From: Pseudomonas violetae
Lineage (GTDB): Bacteria > Pseudomonadota > Gammaproteobacteria > Pseudomonadales > Pseudomonadaceae
Direction: 5' to 3'
Assembly: GCF_023072615.1 (NCBI RefSeq)
Contig: NZ_JAKNRW010000006.1
Coordinates: 124,001-188,000, forward strand
DNA: 64,000 bases
Shown: piece by piece, positions 1 through 9,274 of the stretch
Numbering within the stretch: the first letter of the stretch is position 1
How the letters are laid out: every line of letters begins with the position of its first letter
Notes under the pieces: model-generated
Told to the model about the DNA's origin: nothing
Databases searched by the model: none
What the model saw: only the letters and a program-made list of their open reading frames with translations
Made by a program: the position numbers and the translations under genes

Positions 1-540
1 CCGTTGCACGAAGGCGATTTCGATCTGGCGATCGACCTTAACGACGGCAGTTATCCAGGGCTGTTATCCACAGCCCTGCTGGACGAGCAGATTTTCCCTG
101 TCTGCTCGCCAAGCCTGTTACGCGGCCGTCCGCCGCTGCACGGGCCGACGGATCTGCTGCACTTTCCGCTGCTGCACGACATCACCGCCTGGCGCGGCAG
201 CTATGAATACGCGGAGTGGGAGTTCTATCTGAACGCCATCGGCTTTGAAGGCGCAGACGTGCGGCGCGGGCATACCTTCAACCGCAACCACCTGACCATC
301 GAAGCGGCGATTGCCGGCATGGGCGTGGCGATCGCACGGCGGACCTTGCTTAATGACGAACTGGAGCGCGGCACCTTGATCGTGCCGTTTGGCCTGGCGG
401 TGCCCAACCATAAACGCTACGTGCTGCTCTATGCGCCGGGGGCGCTGAGTCATCCGGGCGTGAGGGCGGTACATGACTGGCTGGTGGAAGAGGCGGGGAT
501 CTTTCGAAGCCTGCACCCGCTGGGCGAGCGGCAGATGTGA
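1..540 (+). CDS. LysR-family transcriptional regulator, C-terminal part
   Basis: The reading frame is open from the first base, so the N-terminal helix-turn-helix lies outside the window. The 179 residues seen form the second half of a LysR substrate-binding domain: the start reads DFDLAIDLNDG, followed by an FPVCSPSLL segment and a GMGVAIARRTLL segment, all typical of the GcvA-like branch in which the effector domain ends in a short helix (HPGVRAVHDWLVEEAG). It would be a DNA-binding regulator with a small-molecule co-inducer. Neither target nor ligand can be told from the sequence. The stop codon is followed by 216 bases without a convincing gene before the next start. Confidence 0.9.
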   Translation, partial: PLHEGDFDLAIDLNDGSYPGLLSTALLDEQIFPVCSPSLLRGRPPLHGPTDLLHFPLLHDITAWRGSYEYAEWEFYLNAIGFEGADVRRGHTFNRNHLTIEAAIAGMGVAIARRTLLNDELERGTLIVPFGLAVPNHKRYVLLYAPGALSHPGVRAVHDWLVEEAGIFRSLHPLGERQM

Positions 541-756
541 GCGGCCCGGGGGGGGCTGGACCCTGGCTACCCAACTCCCGACATTAACAGTGCTTTTGGC
601 GGTTGTCCGGCTTTTTTTGCGAATGGATATTTATCTTTTCTTAGGGGTTGAAATGTTCTTCCTCCAGCCTGATTGTGTAAGTAAGAGGTCACGGTGATGA
701 CGCCCACGGGCCAGCCGCAAGGCCTCTCGCGAGCTAGCTGAAATAAGGGATGAACT

Positions 757-1164
757 ATGCAAATCCAAGTCAACAGTGATAACCATATTCAAAGCAGCAT
801 CCGACTGGAGGAGTGGGTACGTACTACCATTGAGAGCACGCTCGAACGTTATGAAGAGGACCTGACCCGCGTCGAGGTTCATCTGCGGGACGAGAACGGC
901 GACAAGCCCGGTCCCCACGATATGCGCTGCCAGCTGGAAGCGCGGCCAAAAGGCCATCAGCCGATTTCCGTTACCCACAAAGCCGACACCCTGGAGCAAG
1001 CCATCGATGGTGCGGCGGAAAAACTCGAACATGCGCTAGAGCACCTGTTCGGCAAACTGCGGGGCAAACCACGTGCCGCGATCGTGCCGTTCGAAAGGGT
1101 GGCAGCTGATGCGCTGCTCGAAGACGAGTTTCTCGAGAACGAACAGGCTGCGCAAAACGGTTGA
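757..1164 (+). CDS. HPF/RaiA-family ribosome-associated protein
   Basis: A 135-residue protein starting MQIQVNSDNHIQ, with the beta-alpha-beta-beta-beta-alpha pattern of the ribosome hibernation factor family: the SSIRLEEWVRTTIESTLERY helix, the VEVHLRDENGDK strand, and the long second helix DTLEQAIDGAAEKLEHALEH. Members bind the small ribosomal subunit and stop translation in stationary phase or stress. The acidic tail after residue 110 lacks the dimerising domain of long HPF. It is not beside rpoN or ptsN, where the classical Pseudomonas hpf sits, so this is probably a second, stand-alone paralogue. A ribosome binding site (AAGGGA) lies about 7 bases before the ATG. It is a single-gene unit closed by a strong terminator. 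Confidence 0.85.
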   Translation: MQIQVNSDNHIQSSIRLEEWVRTTIESTLERYEEDLTRVEVHLRDENGDKPGPHDMRCQLEARPKGHQPISVTHKADTLEQAIDGAAEKLEHALEHLFGKLRGKPRAAIVPFERVAADALLEDEFLENEQAAQNG

Positions 1165-1195
1165 CGCCTGATGTGATCTTTATCTAGCCAACGAC

Positions 1196-1227
1196 AAACG
1201 GGCCTGCTGATGCAGGCCCGTTTTTAT
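1196..1227 (+). terminator. Rho-independent terminator after the HPF-like gene
   Basis: A 12-bp perfect stem (AAACGGGCCTGC, loop TGAT, GCAGGCCCGTTT) is followed by a T-rich run. It lies 31 bases after the stop codon. The 221 bases between it and the end of the next, convergent gene hold nothing I recognise. Confidence 0.9.
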
Positions 1228-1448
1228 TTGTGCGGGTTACGGACTCTTTTTGGGACGAGCTTGCGCCGGGCGGCGTTCCGACAATGGGCGTTAACTATAA
1301 CGCGGGGAGTTTAACCAGCTTCTTGGGGGTGATTTGATTCGGGTCCCGTTTGCTTTTGGCAACCCGCCTGGACAATCGCCATTTCGTCTCGGATGAACAA
1401 CCGGCAGGTCCTCCTGCCAAGGTATCAGGGCAACGTGCGGCGGCACGT

Positions 1449-2636
1449 TCAATGCAGCCCCGCCGCCTTGCAGGCGTCGACGAAGTTCGCGCCTTTTTTG
1501 TCCATGGCGGTCTTGACCAGGGCGTTGGCTTTTTGCAGGGCGGCGCTGGGTTGGGCCCATTGTTGGGGGGGCAGCGGTTGCGACCAGGCTTGCACGCTCT
1601 CAGGCAAGGTCGGGCGGCCTTTGCGGTGAGCCCATTCGGCGATCAGGTAGGGCATTTTCCAGAACACGATCACCCGTCTGACGTACCACCAGCGCAAAGG
1701 CCAGGCGGACCGCTTTGAGTAACCCCAACGCTTGCGCTCTTCGGCAGTCAGATGGCCTCCTCCGTCGTCCAGCCGACCCAATGCCCTGGCGTCGAGCCGT
1801 TCGATTTCAAAGGTGTGCAACCCTTCATAAGGTTTGAGCTCGTCCTCGGTCAGGGTGATGCCCAGCGCGGCAAGCATGGGATTGGGCGTATCCACCAGCT
1901 CCCCATCCTCCATGTAGTTGCGGATGGACGTCCACATGCCCAGTGCATGCGCGTCGCTGGGTTGGGCCGACAAGATAAACTGCACGGTGTCGCGCTCTTC
2001 GTCCTCCAGCCCCATGCCGAAGGTGTAGTCACGCATCGCGCCATAGCTGGTGATGTCCTGGCTGCGGGCGACCCAGGCCACCACACTTTCCCATGGCACG
2101 ATCAGTACGCGGTGGGTGGTGTCGTCGATGTAGCAGACTTCGCGGCGTTGGCGATTGAAGCGGACCGGGTAGCTTTTGGCGAGGGCTCGGACGTTGGAGA
2201 GCATGCCGTAGATGAAGGCGCCAATGGGAAGGATGAATAGGAGCGCATAGCTGGAAAACACCCTGATGGCGTCAATAAGATCCTTGAATGGGGTCGGAAA
2301 GTTTTCTGGATAAAAGAGTACGCCGTACATGATCAATAGGCTTGGGGCAATTAAGGCTAAAAATATGGCCATCCATATCTGGAGCGCCAGTCGCTTCCCC
2401 AATTCAACCATCCCGTAGTTGTTTCCCCCCAACTCCAGATAGGTCTCATTCATCGCCGAAAAATTACGCCGCGACACCTGCGTCTGCCCGGTGTACACCG
2501 GCAACGGCGCCAGAAACAACGTTTCATTCAAGCCCCTGACCCGCAGTTCACCTGCACTGGGCCGCTGGCTGCGGATGTCCGGTGTCGGCTCTGCGGTTTC
2601 AGGTGGTTTCTTGCGCTTGAACAGGTTACTGATCAT
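1449..2636 (-). CDS. DUF6708 membrane protein, candidate T6SS immunity protein
   Basis: A 395-residue protein starting MISNLFKRKKPPE. The start codon overlaps the end of the upstream effector gene by 11 bases. Two long hydrophobic segments lie near residues 87-112 (IWMAIFLALIAPSLLIMYGV) and 125-145 (FSSYALLFILPIGAFIYG). They are followed by a cytosolic domain rich in W and Y whose pattern (VRFNRQRREVCYID, then LIVPWESVVAWV) I recognise as DUF6708, a family common beside T6SS effectors in Pseudomonas. An inner-membrane protein translated with a membrane-targeting effector is a natural immunity candidate, but that is inference. It is the last gene of the vgrG operon. Confidence 0.75.
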   Translation of the reverse strand: MISNLFKRKKPPETAEPTPDIRSQRPSAGELRVRGLNETLFLAPLPVYTGQTQVSRRNFSAMNETYLELGGNNYGMVELGKRLALQIWMAIFLALIAPSLLIMYGVLFYPENFPTPFKDLIDAIRVFSSYALLFILPIGAFIYGMLSNVRALAKSYPVRFNRQRREVCYIDDTTHRVLIVPWESVVAWVARSQDITSYGAMRDYTFGMGLEDEERDTVQFILSAQPSDAHALGMWTSIRNYMEDGELVDTPNPMLAALGITLTEDELKPYEGLHTFEIERLDARALGRLDDGGGHLTAEERKRWGYSKRSAWPLRWWYVRRVIVFWKMPYLIAEWAHRKGRPTLPESVQAWSQPLPPQQWAQPSAALQKANALVKTAMDKKGANFVDACKAAGLH

Positions 2637-5600
2637 CGACCGCCGCCATTTCTTCTCGCTTGAATCCCCAAAAGGGTGCCTTGTCGAACCCGCTGGGCAA
2701 GGCTTCCACGGCATCGAGGGTAAACCGGCCCTGGGCCGGTAACCGAAAGCCCCGCACCGTCGCGATGCGTAGGTCGCGCAGGATAAAACTGGTGCGGTGC
2801 GTCAGGTTGCGCTCGGCTTCCAGTTGGTATCCGATGGTGAAGGCCAAAGCGAAATCCGACGTTTGCTGGGTTTCGCTGATCGGCAGCTGAAGAGTCAGTG
2901 CTTCGTCTGCCTGGCTGGCGACCACGGCCACTGCAGCCCATGCCGGACTGTTTTCCTGCCAGCGGGCGGGCGGCGCATGTCGGCTGTAGGGTTTGGGTTG
3001 CCAATCGCGGATTTTATGAAAGGCCTGCAGGTGCAATTGACGGCTGTCCATTTCCTGGGTGCGTACCCCCGGCAGTCGCAGTTGCAGGTAAGTGCGCTTG
3101 CCTTCGCGAACCAGCTCACAGGTCGGTTGTTGCACCACCCTGGCCAGGGCGCTCCAGTCCTCGGGCAGGCTGCGTTGCAGGTTGGCCGTGCCCCAGGCAC
3201 TGGCTTGTAGCCATTTTTGCAGCTCGTTCAGGTTGAAGTAGTTGTACAAGCCTTCGCCCACCAGTTGCAGGGCCGTGCCGATCAGCCCCACCAGGTTTGC
3301 TCTGGCGGCGATGCTCAGCAGCCGCGGGCTGGCTTCGGCCCAAGCCAGGGCCCGCAGTTCGGCGGGCTTCTTGAGGATCTGGCTGATGATCGTTGTCGTG
3401 TGTTTGGCGCCCCAGGTGTTGGTGCCCACGAGAATACCGTCGCCAGCAATTTGCAGAGTCGTGGCTGCCAGCGCCAGATGATTGCCTGCAGCAAGCGCCT
3501 TGCCCCATTGCTGGGAATGTTTGCCTAAATCGATGGTGGCGGCAAGCGCGCCAAACCCAAACGCCGCATCCCCGGCAATCCCCGCCCAGCGTCCCAGGCG
3601 GCTCATGGTGTTGAGCTTGCCGGCGGCACTGTCCATTCCTTGTATATGTGCCTGCAAGATCGTGACTGACAAGCCCTGCACTACGGCAAAACCCGCAGCA
3701 GACATCAAAATTAATGATTCCGCAACGGGACCCAGATCAGAAAAGGTGCGATCCGTTTTTTCACTGAACGCACTTAAAGCCTCCACGAACTTATGCCCCT
3801 GATACACAAACAGCAACAACGCAACCCCATCCCCTGCGGATGTCAGGGCGCTGCTCAGCGGCTTGCCAAACGTCCCCGTCGCGCGGAAATCCCGCACCGT
3901 ACGCTGCATTTCGTTGCGTAGCGCCGGGTCCATGCCATCGACCACTGTACCGATCTGCCCCGCCGCACCACTGCCCACCGTCAACGCCCCGCTGAGGCGC
4001 TCTTCCAACGGCACCAGCGCGGCCCTGAGCTCGTTGATCCGCTGGTTGTGCGCTCCTTCGCTGCCCGGCGCGCTCAAGCCGTGGGTTTGCCGCAACAACT
4101 CCTGATGGCGCAGCTGGTAGGTGCGCTTGAGCTTGCGGCGCAGATTGAGGGCGTCGTCGCGGGTCTTGTTGAACGCCTGGATTTCGTATGCCGACGCCGC
4201 CCGCAGGGTTAAGCCGCTGCGGGAAAACTCTCGCAACAGTTGCAGGCGGGCCGGCTGGCCGAGGTTACGGAGGTAGCTATTAGGATCGATAGATTGTTGT
4301 CGTTTGAAATCGTTGTGTGCTCGATCTAACTGATCTGCAGCAAGGAGCTGATGCGCTGGTACATAGGCCCCATCCAACAAACTCTGCAGCCCCTTGAACC
4401 GCGTATTCAGATCACCATAGTTCGGCAGCCGTTCGCTCATCAGGCTGTTGAATTGATTGGCCAACGCATTGGCGCCGGCCAGGTTGTCTTGGGCCGTGAA
4501 GACCTTGATCCAGAAACTGCTCAGATCCACGAGCCTTTTGCTCACATCCAACTGATCGGCGAGGGGCAGGGTTTCCAGCCCCGGGACCACGGTGAGCGGG
4601 TTTTGCTCGAGGAAGGCGGCGAGTTTTTCCGTCGCGGCGCGATCGCCGCACAGGGCTGCCACGCAAACAAATTCGGTTTCCAGGCGATGCTGGATCTGCG
4701 AGTTTTGCTTGAAGTCGTAATACCAGGCCGCTCGGTGAAAATGGCCGCCGACGATCATGCTCAAGCGGTCTTCGCGAATGGCTTGCAGGCGTTTTTGCCA
4801 ATGGCTGAGCAGCGTTTGCTGCTGGCGCACGAACGCTTGCATGTCTGCCCGCTTGACCAACTGGTCAATGCCACGCTCGCCGATGGCCTTGCCGTTCAAC
4901 GCCTCCCAGGTGCGCAGGTGGAGGTCCGCGATGGCAGTTTGATGTTTTTGCCAAAGCGCGTCGCCCAGGCTATCGATCAGGCTGACGAAGGCACGCGCGT
5001 GAGGATCGCTGGCCGCCGCCTTTCGCCAGACCTGCTCGTCGCCATGGAAGGGCTGGCCGTTGTGATCACGCTTGGCCCGCAGGTATTCATCGAGGGCCTC
5101 GAGCTGTTGCGGGTTGAGGGCCTCCTTCAGGTCTTTGACATCGGGATTCGCGGCGGCCAAGTCTTCCAGCTGCGCCGGGCCCATTTCATACAACGACTGG
5201 ATGTAAGCGCCGGTGAGGTATTTGCGCTGGGCCACCTCGTCTGCGCTCCACTGCTCGATCCAGTCGGCCACTTGCAGTTGGGCACTGGCCAGGTCGCGCA
5301 TCACGCCAAAATCGTCGCGCAAGACCAAAAACAGGTAATCGTTCTGATAGGCCCCCAGCACCCGGCTGGTGAGCACTTCGATCGCCGTTTCCTTGAACAA
5401 CGGCGAGGCTTCCCAGCTATAGGGTTGGCGCTCTTGCGGGTGGGCGCCCTCGGGTAATGCTTCGGGGGTTTTGTCGGTGGGTGACGGGGTGGGCGCCACT
5501 TCGGCCAGCCATTTTTCAGCCTGCTGTTTGCTCAACAAGGCAGGACCGCCATTGATCGGACAGGCGCTCGCCGGATCGACGCGTTGCATCAAGCGTTGAC

Positions 5601-6057
5601 GTTCGCCGGGGTCCTGGAGCACTTGCGCGCATTTGTAGGCTGTCCACTGGATTTCCGAATAGCTGGCATACAAACGGTGTAGTCGGGTGAAGACCAAATG
5701 CGGCTCACCCACCGAAGTAGTGCGCGTGTCGCCTGCCACCTCCTGGCCCTGCCACAGCAGTTTTCTGATCTGCCCTTGTTCGACCCGGTATTCGTGCAGG
5801 TAGCCGGTGTTGTCATCGATGAGGTACAGGTAGCCGTCGCGCAGCAGCCGTAGGCCCAGGGGCTGGCTGTTCAGTTTGAGCGGCATTGGCAGTTCGGCGC
5901 AAGGATCAAGGTGCTCGACCAGCCCATAGCGCAGGGGCAGCAGCTGCACCTTCTGGCCCATCAAGGGGCACAGCCCGATGGGAGAGCGGGCGTCCTTGGC
6001 GCTCTTGGCCATCGCGGCGGTATTGGCGCAAACTTTGGGGGGTTGTCGAGTAGTCAC
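2626..6057 (-). CDS. VasX-like T6SS effector (BTH_I2691 family), pore-forming candidate
   Basis: A 1143-residue protein without a signal peptide. The N-terminal 180 residues resemble the VasX N-terminal region: GLCPLMGQKVQLLPLRYGLVE, then LGLRLLRDGYLYLIDD and a YRVEQG segment. A long helical middle part follows. Residues about 740-940 hold several hydrophobic, glycine/alanine-rich segments (near 744, 780, 830, 860 and 920) arranged like those of colicin-type membrane-inserting domains, followed by a hydrophilic C-terminal domain of about 200 residues. Proteins of this class are delivered by VgrG and depolarise the target cell membrane. The gene sits between its DUF4123 adaptor (4-bp overlap) and a DUF6708 membrane protein. 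Family placement is firm; pore formation is inferred. Confidence 0.8.
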   Translation of the reverse strand: MTTRQPPKVCANTAAMAKSAKDARSPIGLCPLMGQKVQLLPLRYGLVEHLDPCAELPMPLKLNSQPLGLRLLRDGYLYLIDDNTGYLHEYRVEQGQIRKLLWQGQEVAGDTRTTSVGEPHLVFTRLHRLYASYSEIQWTAYKCAQVLQDPGERQRLMQRVDPASACPINGGPALLSKQQAEKWLAEVAPTPSPTDKTPEALPEGAHPQERQPYSWEASPLFKETAIEVLTSRVLGAYQNDYLFLVLRDDFGVMRDLASAQLQVADWIEQWSADEVAQRKYLTGAYIQSLYEMGPAQLEDLAAANPDVKDLKEALNPQQLEALDEYLRAKRDHNGQPFHGDEQVWRKAAASDPHARAFVSLIDSLGDALWQKHQTAIADLHLRTWEALNGKAIGERGIDQLVKRADMQAFVRQQQTLLSHWQKRLQAIREDRLSMIVGGHFHRAAWYYDFKQNSQIQHRLETEFVCVAALCGDRAATEKLAAFLEQNPLTVVPGLETLPLADQLDVSKRLVDLSSFWIKVFTAQDNLAGANALANQFNSLMSERLPNYGDLNTRFKGLQSLLDGAYVPAHQLLAADQLDRAHNDFKRQQSIDPNSYLRNLGQPARLQLLREFSRSGLTLRAASAYEIQAFNKTRDDALNLRRKLKRTYQLRHQELLRQTHGLSAPGSEGAHNQRINELRAALVPLEERLSGALTVGSGAAGQIGTVVDGMDPALRNEMQRTVRDFRATGTFGKPLSSALTSAGDGVALLLFVYQGHKFVEALSAFSEKTDRTFSDLGPVAESLILMSAAGFAVVQGLSVTILQAHIQGMDSAAGKLNTMSRLGRWAGIAGDAAFGFGALAATIDLGKHSQQWGKALAAGNHLALAATTLQIAGDGILVGTNTWGAKHTTTIISQILKKPAELRALAWAEASPRLLSIAARANLVGLIGTALQLVGEGLYNYFNLNELQKWLQASAWGTANLQRSLPEDWSALARVVQQPTCELVREGKRTYLQLRLPGVRTQEMDSRQLHLQAFHKIRDWQPKPYSRHAPPARWQENSPAWAAVAVVASQADEALTLQLPISETQQTSDFALAFTIGYQLEAERNLTHRTSFILRDLRIATVRGFRLPAQGRFTLDAVEALPSGFDKAPFWGFKREEMAAVDDQ

Positions 6058-6926
6058 AGGAGGCCTCCTTGTCGATTGGCAGCAAGGCTTTTGGCCAGCT
6101 CGGCCGCACGTTCCACGCGCGCCAATGGGGCGCCCGCTGTGGCCACCGCCAACAGTTGAGCAATATCGGGATGTTCAACCACCGGTTGCCCGGCCAGATA
6201 ACCAAAAACGTTCACGTAAAGGGTCATTTCCTGCTCTGAGGAAAACCCCAGCTGGTAGGCTTCGCTCGCCAGTTGGTGTACGTACTGACGACGCTCAGGC
6301 CCTGAAAAATTCGCCATGAACGCTGGGAAGTGAACTTGCAAGTGCTCACCTAAGGCTGTGACAACGTTGCGAAACTCGACCTCTGCCAATGCCGTAAGCT
6401 CCTGATCGGTCAGTCGATAAGTGTGCGGTTCAGCGCGGGCATGATCGAGGCGGAGGTGCTGCCGCCAGACGCCCTCTATCCCATCGGGCAGGCAGACGTT
6501 TGCGACAGGCCCAAACCAACGCGCGCTGTTGTCTTGCGCCGCGAGACCGAACAGCTGATGCATGACTGCGGGATCAGCAATACGCGGCATAACCTCCACG
6601 CCCTCGGCCTGTTCAGCACTGATCAGGCGCCGCCAATGTTTGCAAAGCGTTAACGCGTCGGCATCGCTGAACAGCAGATAGCCCCATTCCAGCGCGGCAT
6701 TTTCCTGGAAGTACGCCAGCAGTGAATCCCCTGCGCCCTTGAGGGTGACCAGGCAGGGTGATATGTCCACCAGTTCATGCCAGCGAGTGCCGTGGTACAG
6801 GCAATAAACCGGGTTATCCCAGCGGTGCAGGCGGTACGCCAGGTTCGAGGCGCTGACGCCGTCCAACAACAGATAGGCCGGCAACGACCAAGGCAGGTCA
6901 TCCGGTAGTGGCGGCAACTCAAGCAT
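6054..6926 (-). CDS. DUF4123 T6SS effector adaptor/chaperone
   Basis: About 290 residues. The N-terminal half (YLLLDGVSASNLAYRLHRW, then CLYHGTRWHELVDISPCLVTL) matches DUF4123, the family of adaptors that load cognate effectors onto the VgrG tip. The start is ambiguous: an ATG at 6926 (MLELPPL) or an in-frame GTG at 6938; both overlap the end of vgrG, by 8 or 20 bases. I chose the ATG, which has a GTGGGG run just upstream. The stop overlaps the effector start by 4 bases, implying coupled translation. The C-terminal half (a helical region with QEMTLYVNVFGYL) probably binds the effector, as in other adaptors. Confidence 0.85.
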   Translation of the reverse strand: MLELPPLPDDLPWSLPAYLLLDGVSASNLAYRLHRWDNPVYCLYHGTRWHELVDISPCLVTLKGAGDSLLAYFQENAALEWGYLLFSDADALTLCKHWRRLISAEQAEGVEVMPRIADPAVMHQLFGLAAQDNSARWFGPVANVCLPDGIEGVWRQHLRLDHARAEPHTYRLTDQELTALAEVEFRNVVTALGEHLQVHFPAFMANFSGPERRQYVHQLASEAYQLGFSSEQEMTLYVNVFGYLAGQPVVEHPDIAQLLAVATAGAPLARVERAAELAKSLAANRQGGLL

Positions 6927-8991
6927 GGGCAGCCCCACTCTGTTGTGTGCGGACTTCGCAAATCGCGCAGACAGGCTTTTTGGCCATCAGGGCCGAGCGC
7001 TGCGCGGCTACCAACAAGGGCGCCTGAAGGACGGCCAGTCCTACCCCTACAGCCGACAATGGCGGGGCCGGCGGCATTCCTGCCAGCGGAACGCCACCCT
7101 GATGGATGGCAACACTGCTGAAAATCCCCGCCGGGTTGATCACAATGTGCTGGCCACCGGCTTTGAGCGTCAGGCTCATGCCGGCATCGATCACCACATT
7201 GGCAGCCGTCACATGGACCTGGGGGCCGGCTTGAATCACCAGCGTGCCGCTTGCCGTGGTGCTGCTGTTGCCCGTAATGCTGATCAGATCGCTGCCACCG
7301 ATCATCGTGTTACGCACGCCTTGCGTGGTGTGCAGTTCGTCGCCCTTGATCAGGCTGGTACTGTTTTTCTCAACCTGCTCAAAACGATCGTTGCCAATCA
7401 GGCTGTGGCTGTCTCGAGTAATCTGTTCACGCCGATCGTTTCCGATCCTGGAGCCGCTGTCGTTAAGGATCACCTGTTCGATGTCGCGCTGGGCGCGCAG
7501 GTAGATCAACTCCTGGCCGGCGCGATCTTCAACCGACAGCTCGTTGTACCCGCCACTGGCCGGCGAGCTGTGACTGCGCAGCACGGTTTTGGTCTTGTGC
7601 TGCGGCAAGGGGTACGGCACGGCGGTGATCGCGTTGGGCACACAGCCGGTAATCAACGGATTATCCGGATTGCCTTCCAGGTAGGTCACCACCACTTCCA
7701 TGCCGATACGCGGGATGGTCACTGAGCCGAAACGCTCTCCGGCCCAGTTGGAGGAAACCCGTAACCAACAACTGCTCTTGTCACTGTCCAATTCGGCGCG
7801 GTCCCAATGAAACTCGACCTTGACCCGCCCGTATTCATCGCAAAAGATTTCTTCGCCCTCAGGCCCCGTGACTCGGGCGGTTTGGCTGCCCAGCACTCTT
7901 TTACGCGTGACCGGCGGCGGGCGGTAAAACACATCCCAGGGAATCACGCTGAAACTGTTGCGGTAACCCTGGGTGAAGCTGTCTTCGGGTTTAACCTCGT
8001 GGGTGATTGCTTCTTCAAGCACGCTCGGTTGTTTTCCCGCGTGCTTGACGCTGAGCAACAACCATAAACCGTTGCAGGGTTCACGCGGGTGTTCGGTCAG
8101 TTCAAAGAAGTGGCCACTGCGCAAATTGGGTTGGTCGCTGCTGCCATTGGCCAGTTGGTAATCACTGCGATGCCGTTCCAGCGCTTGCCGGGCGAGCTGT
8201 GTGCCGCGTTTTTCACTCTCCATGAAAACGGGGTAACGATAGTCTTCGAGTTCAGGCCCGTGCTCGGTCTTGAAGCGGCTTTCGTATGGCCGGCGCGGGT
8301 GCGTGAAGTCGTAGTGGCGGTGCGTGGTCTTGCTGGTCCGGGTGCTGAAACGCATGGAAAAACGATCGACCACCGAGCACTCTGCGACCATACCGGAGCC
8401 TGGCTGATAAGGGGTTGCGCCGAGCTTGGGGAAGAAGGTCTGATGGTCGGTAAATACCAGCATATGGCCTTCCGGTGAGTGCTGGTGGTGCCAAGCAATA
8501 CCTTCCTCGGCGCACAACCTCTGAACCAGCTCATAGTCGCTTTCCGCATATTGAGTGCAGTAGACGCGCTCGGGACTGGGAGAGACATGGAAGGTAAACA
8601 CATCGGCGTGAATGCCATGGCCCTTGAGTACCTGGGCGATGATTTGCGCAACGGTCAGGCCCTGGAAAATCCGTTGATTGTGGCTGAATTGCAAATAGTG
8701 CAGCACCGGTACCAGGGTCAGGTGATAACGGGTCAGGCGCACCCCCACCTCTCTCACGCAAACGTCTTCGATACGGCCATGAATGCCTTCGCCATTGAGG
8801 CCGAACTGAAGGAACGCTGGCTGGCGGAGCAGGCTTTCCAGGTCAAAGTCGGCGTACTCGCTGACCAGCTCAATGTGGATCGCGTACAAGCGGCTGATGG
8901 CTTCCGTACCGTCAAAAGCCAGCACCTTGAAATCGTTGCGAACAGTAGGGATTTTCAGTTCGAAGTGAGCAACATTGGCCGGTGCGAACAT
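6919..8991 (-). CDS. vgrG: Type VI secretion tip protein VgrG
   Basis: A 690-residue VgrG. The gp27-like base (residues 1-370) contains the usual YCTQYAESDYELVQRLCAEEG signature. It is followed by the gp5-like OB-fold region near 380-470 (DEYGRVKVEFHWDR, SSCWLRVSSNWAG) and a repetitive beta-helix needle (RREQITRDSHSLIGNDR). The true start is ATG at 8991 (MFAPANVAHFEL), with an AAGGA site about 9 bases upstream, rather than the longer frame from 9039. After the needle there is a tail of about 70 residues with a hydrophobic stretch and a CAIC motif, possibly the docking part for the adaptor and effector. No T6SS sheath, baseplate or membrane-complex genes are nearby, so it is an orphan vgrG locus. 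Confidence 0.95.
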   Translation of the reverse strand: MFAPANVAHFELKIPTVRNDFKVLAFDGTEAISRLYAIHIELVSEYADFDLESLLRQPAFLQFGLNGEGIHGRIEDVCVREVGVRLTRYHLTLVPVLHYLQFSHNQRIFQGLTVAQIIAQVLKGHGIHADVFTFHVSPSPERVYCTQYAESDYELVQRLCAEEGIAWHHQHSPEGHMLVFTDHQTFFPKLGATPYQPGSGMVAECSVVDRFSMRFSTRTSKTTHRHYDFTHPRRPYESRFKTEHGPELEDYRYPVFMESEKRGTQLARQALERHRSDYQLANGSSDQPNLRSGHFFELTEHPREPCNGLWLLLSVKHAGKQPSVLEEAITHEVKPEDSFTQGYRNSFSVIPWDVFYRPPPVTRKRVLGSQTARVTGPEGEEIFCDEYGRVKVEFHWDRAELDSDKSSCWLRVSSNWAGERFGSVTIPRIGMEVVVTYLEGNPDNPLITGCVPNAITAVPYPLPQHKTKTVLRSHSSPASGGYNELSVEDRAGQELIYLRAQRDIEQVILNDSGSRIGNDRREQITRDSHSLIGNDRFEQVEKNSTSLIKGDELHTTQGVRNTMIGGSDLISITGNSSTTASGTLVIQAGPQVHVTAANVVIDAGMSLTLKAGGQHIVINPAGIFSSVAIHQGGVPLAGMPPAPPLSAVGVGLAVLQAPLLVAAQRSALMAKKPVCAICEVRTQQSGAAHA

Positions 8992-9196
8992 AGGCTGATC
9001 CTTGAGCGGAGAACGACAACCGCGCGGATCTGTGTCCATGACGGCATCAATAAGCGGTAATGGCCGAGGAAGCTAACAAGTGGGGGCAAGGATGAATGCA
9101 GGAAAAATCGACTGATTACGTGGGAAATTTCCCTATCTCAGCTTGGTTGCTGGTGCCCTATTAAAAGCGCCACGCTCATCGAACTCTTTTGCGTAT

Positions 9197-9215
9197 GAGA
9201 ATATTTATCATTATT
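9197..9215 (+). promoter_or_regulatory. Candidate Fur box
   Basis: GAGAATATTTATCATTATT matches the 19-base Fur consensus GATAATGATAATCATTATC at 14 of 19 positions. It lies 60 bases before the DUF3649 start codon, in the 283-bp gap between divergent vgrG and the iron locus. It suggests iron repression of the whole downstream operon, which includes an iron-starvation sigma factor. Confidence 0.7.
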
Positions 9216-9274
9216 ATTACCTCCTGCTCAGCCGCGTGACGTTCGCGCAGCTCCACTTGTTTCAAGGCCGAAAC

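Noticed and set aside
4351..5457. 368-residue open frame antisense to the VasX-like effector gene
   Set aside because: Lies inside the coding sequence of the effector with no start signal and no known domain.
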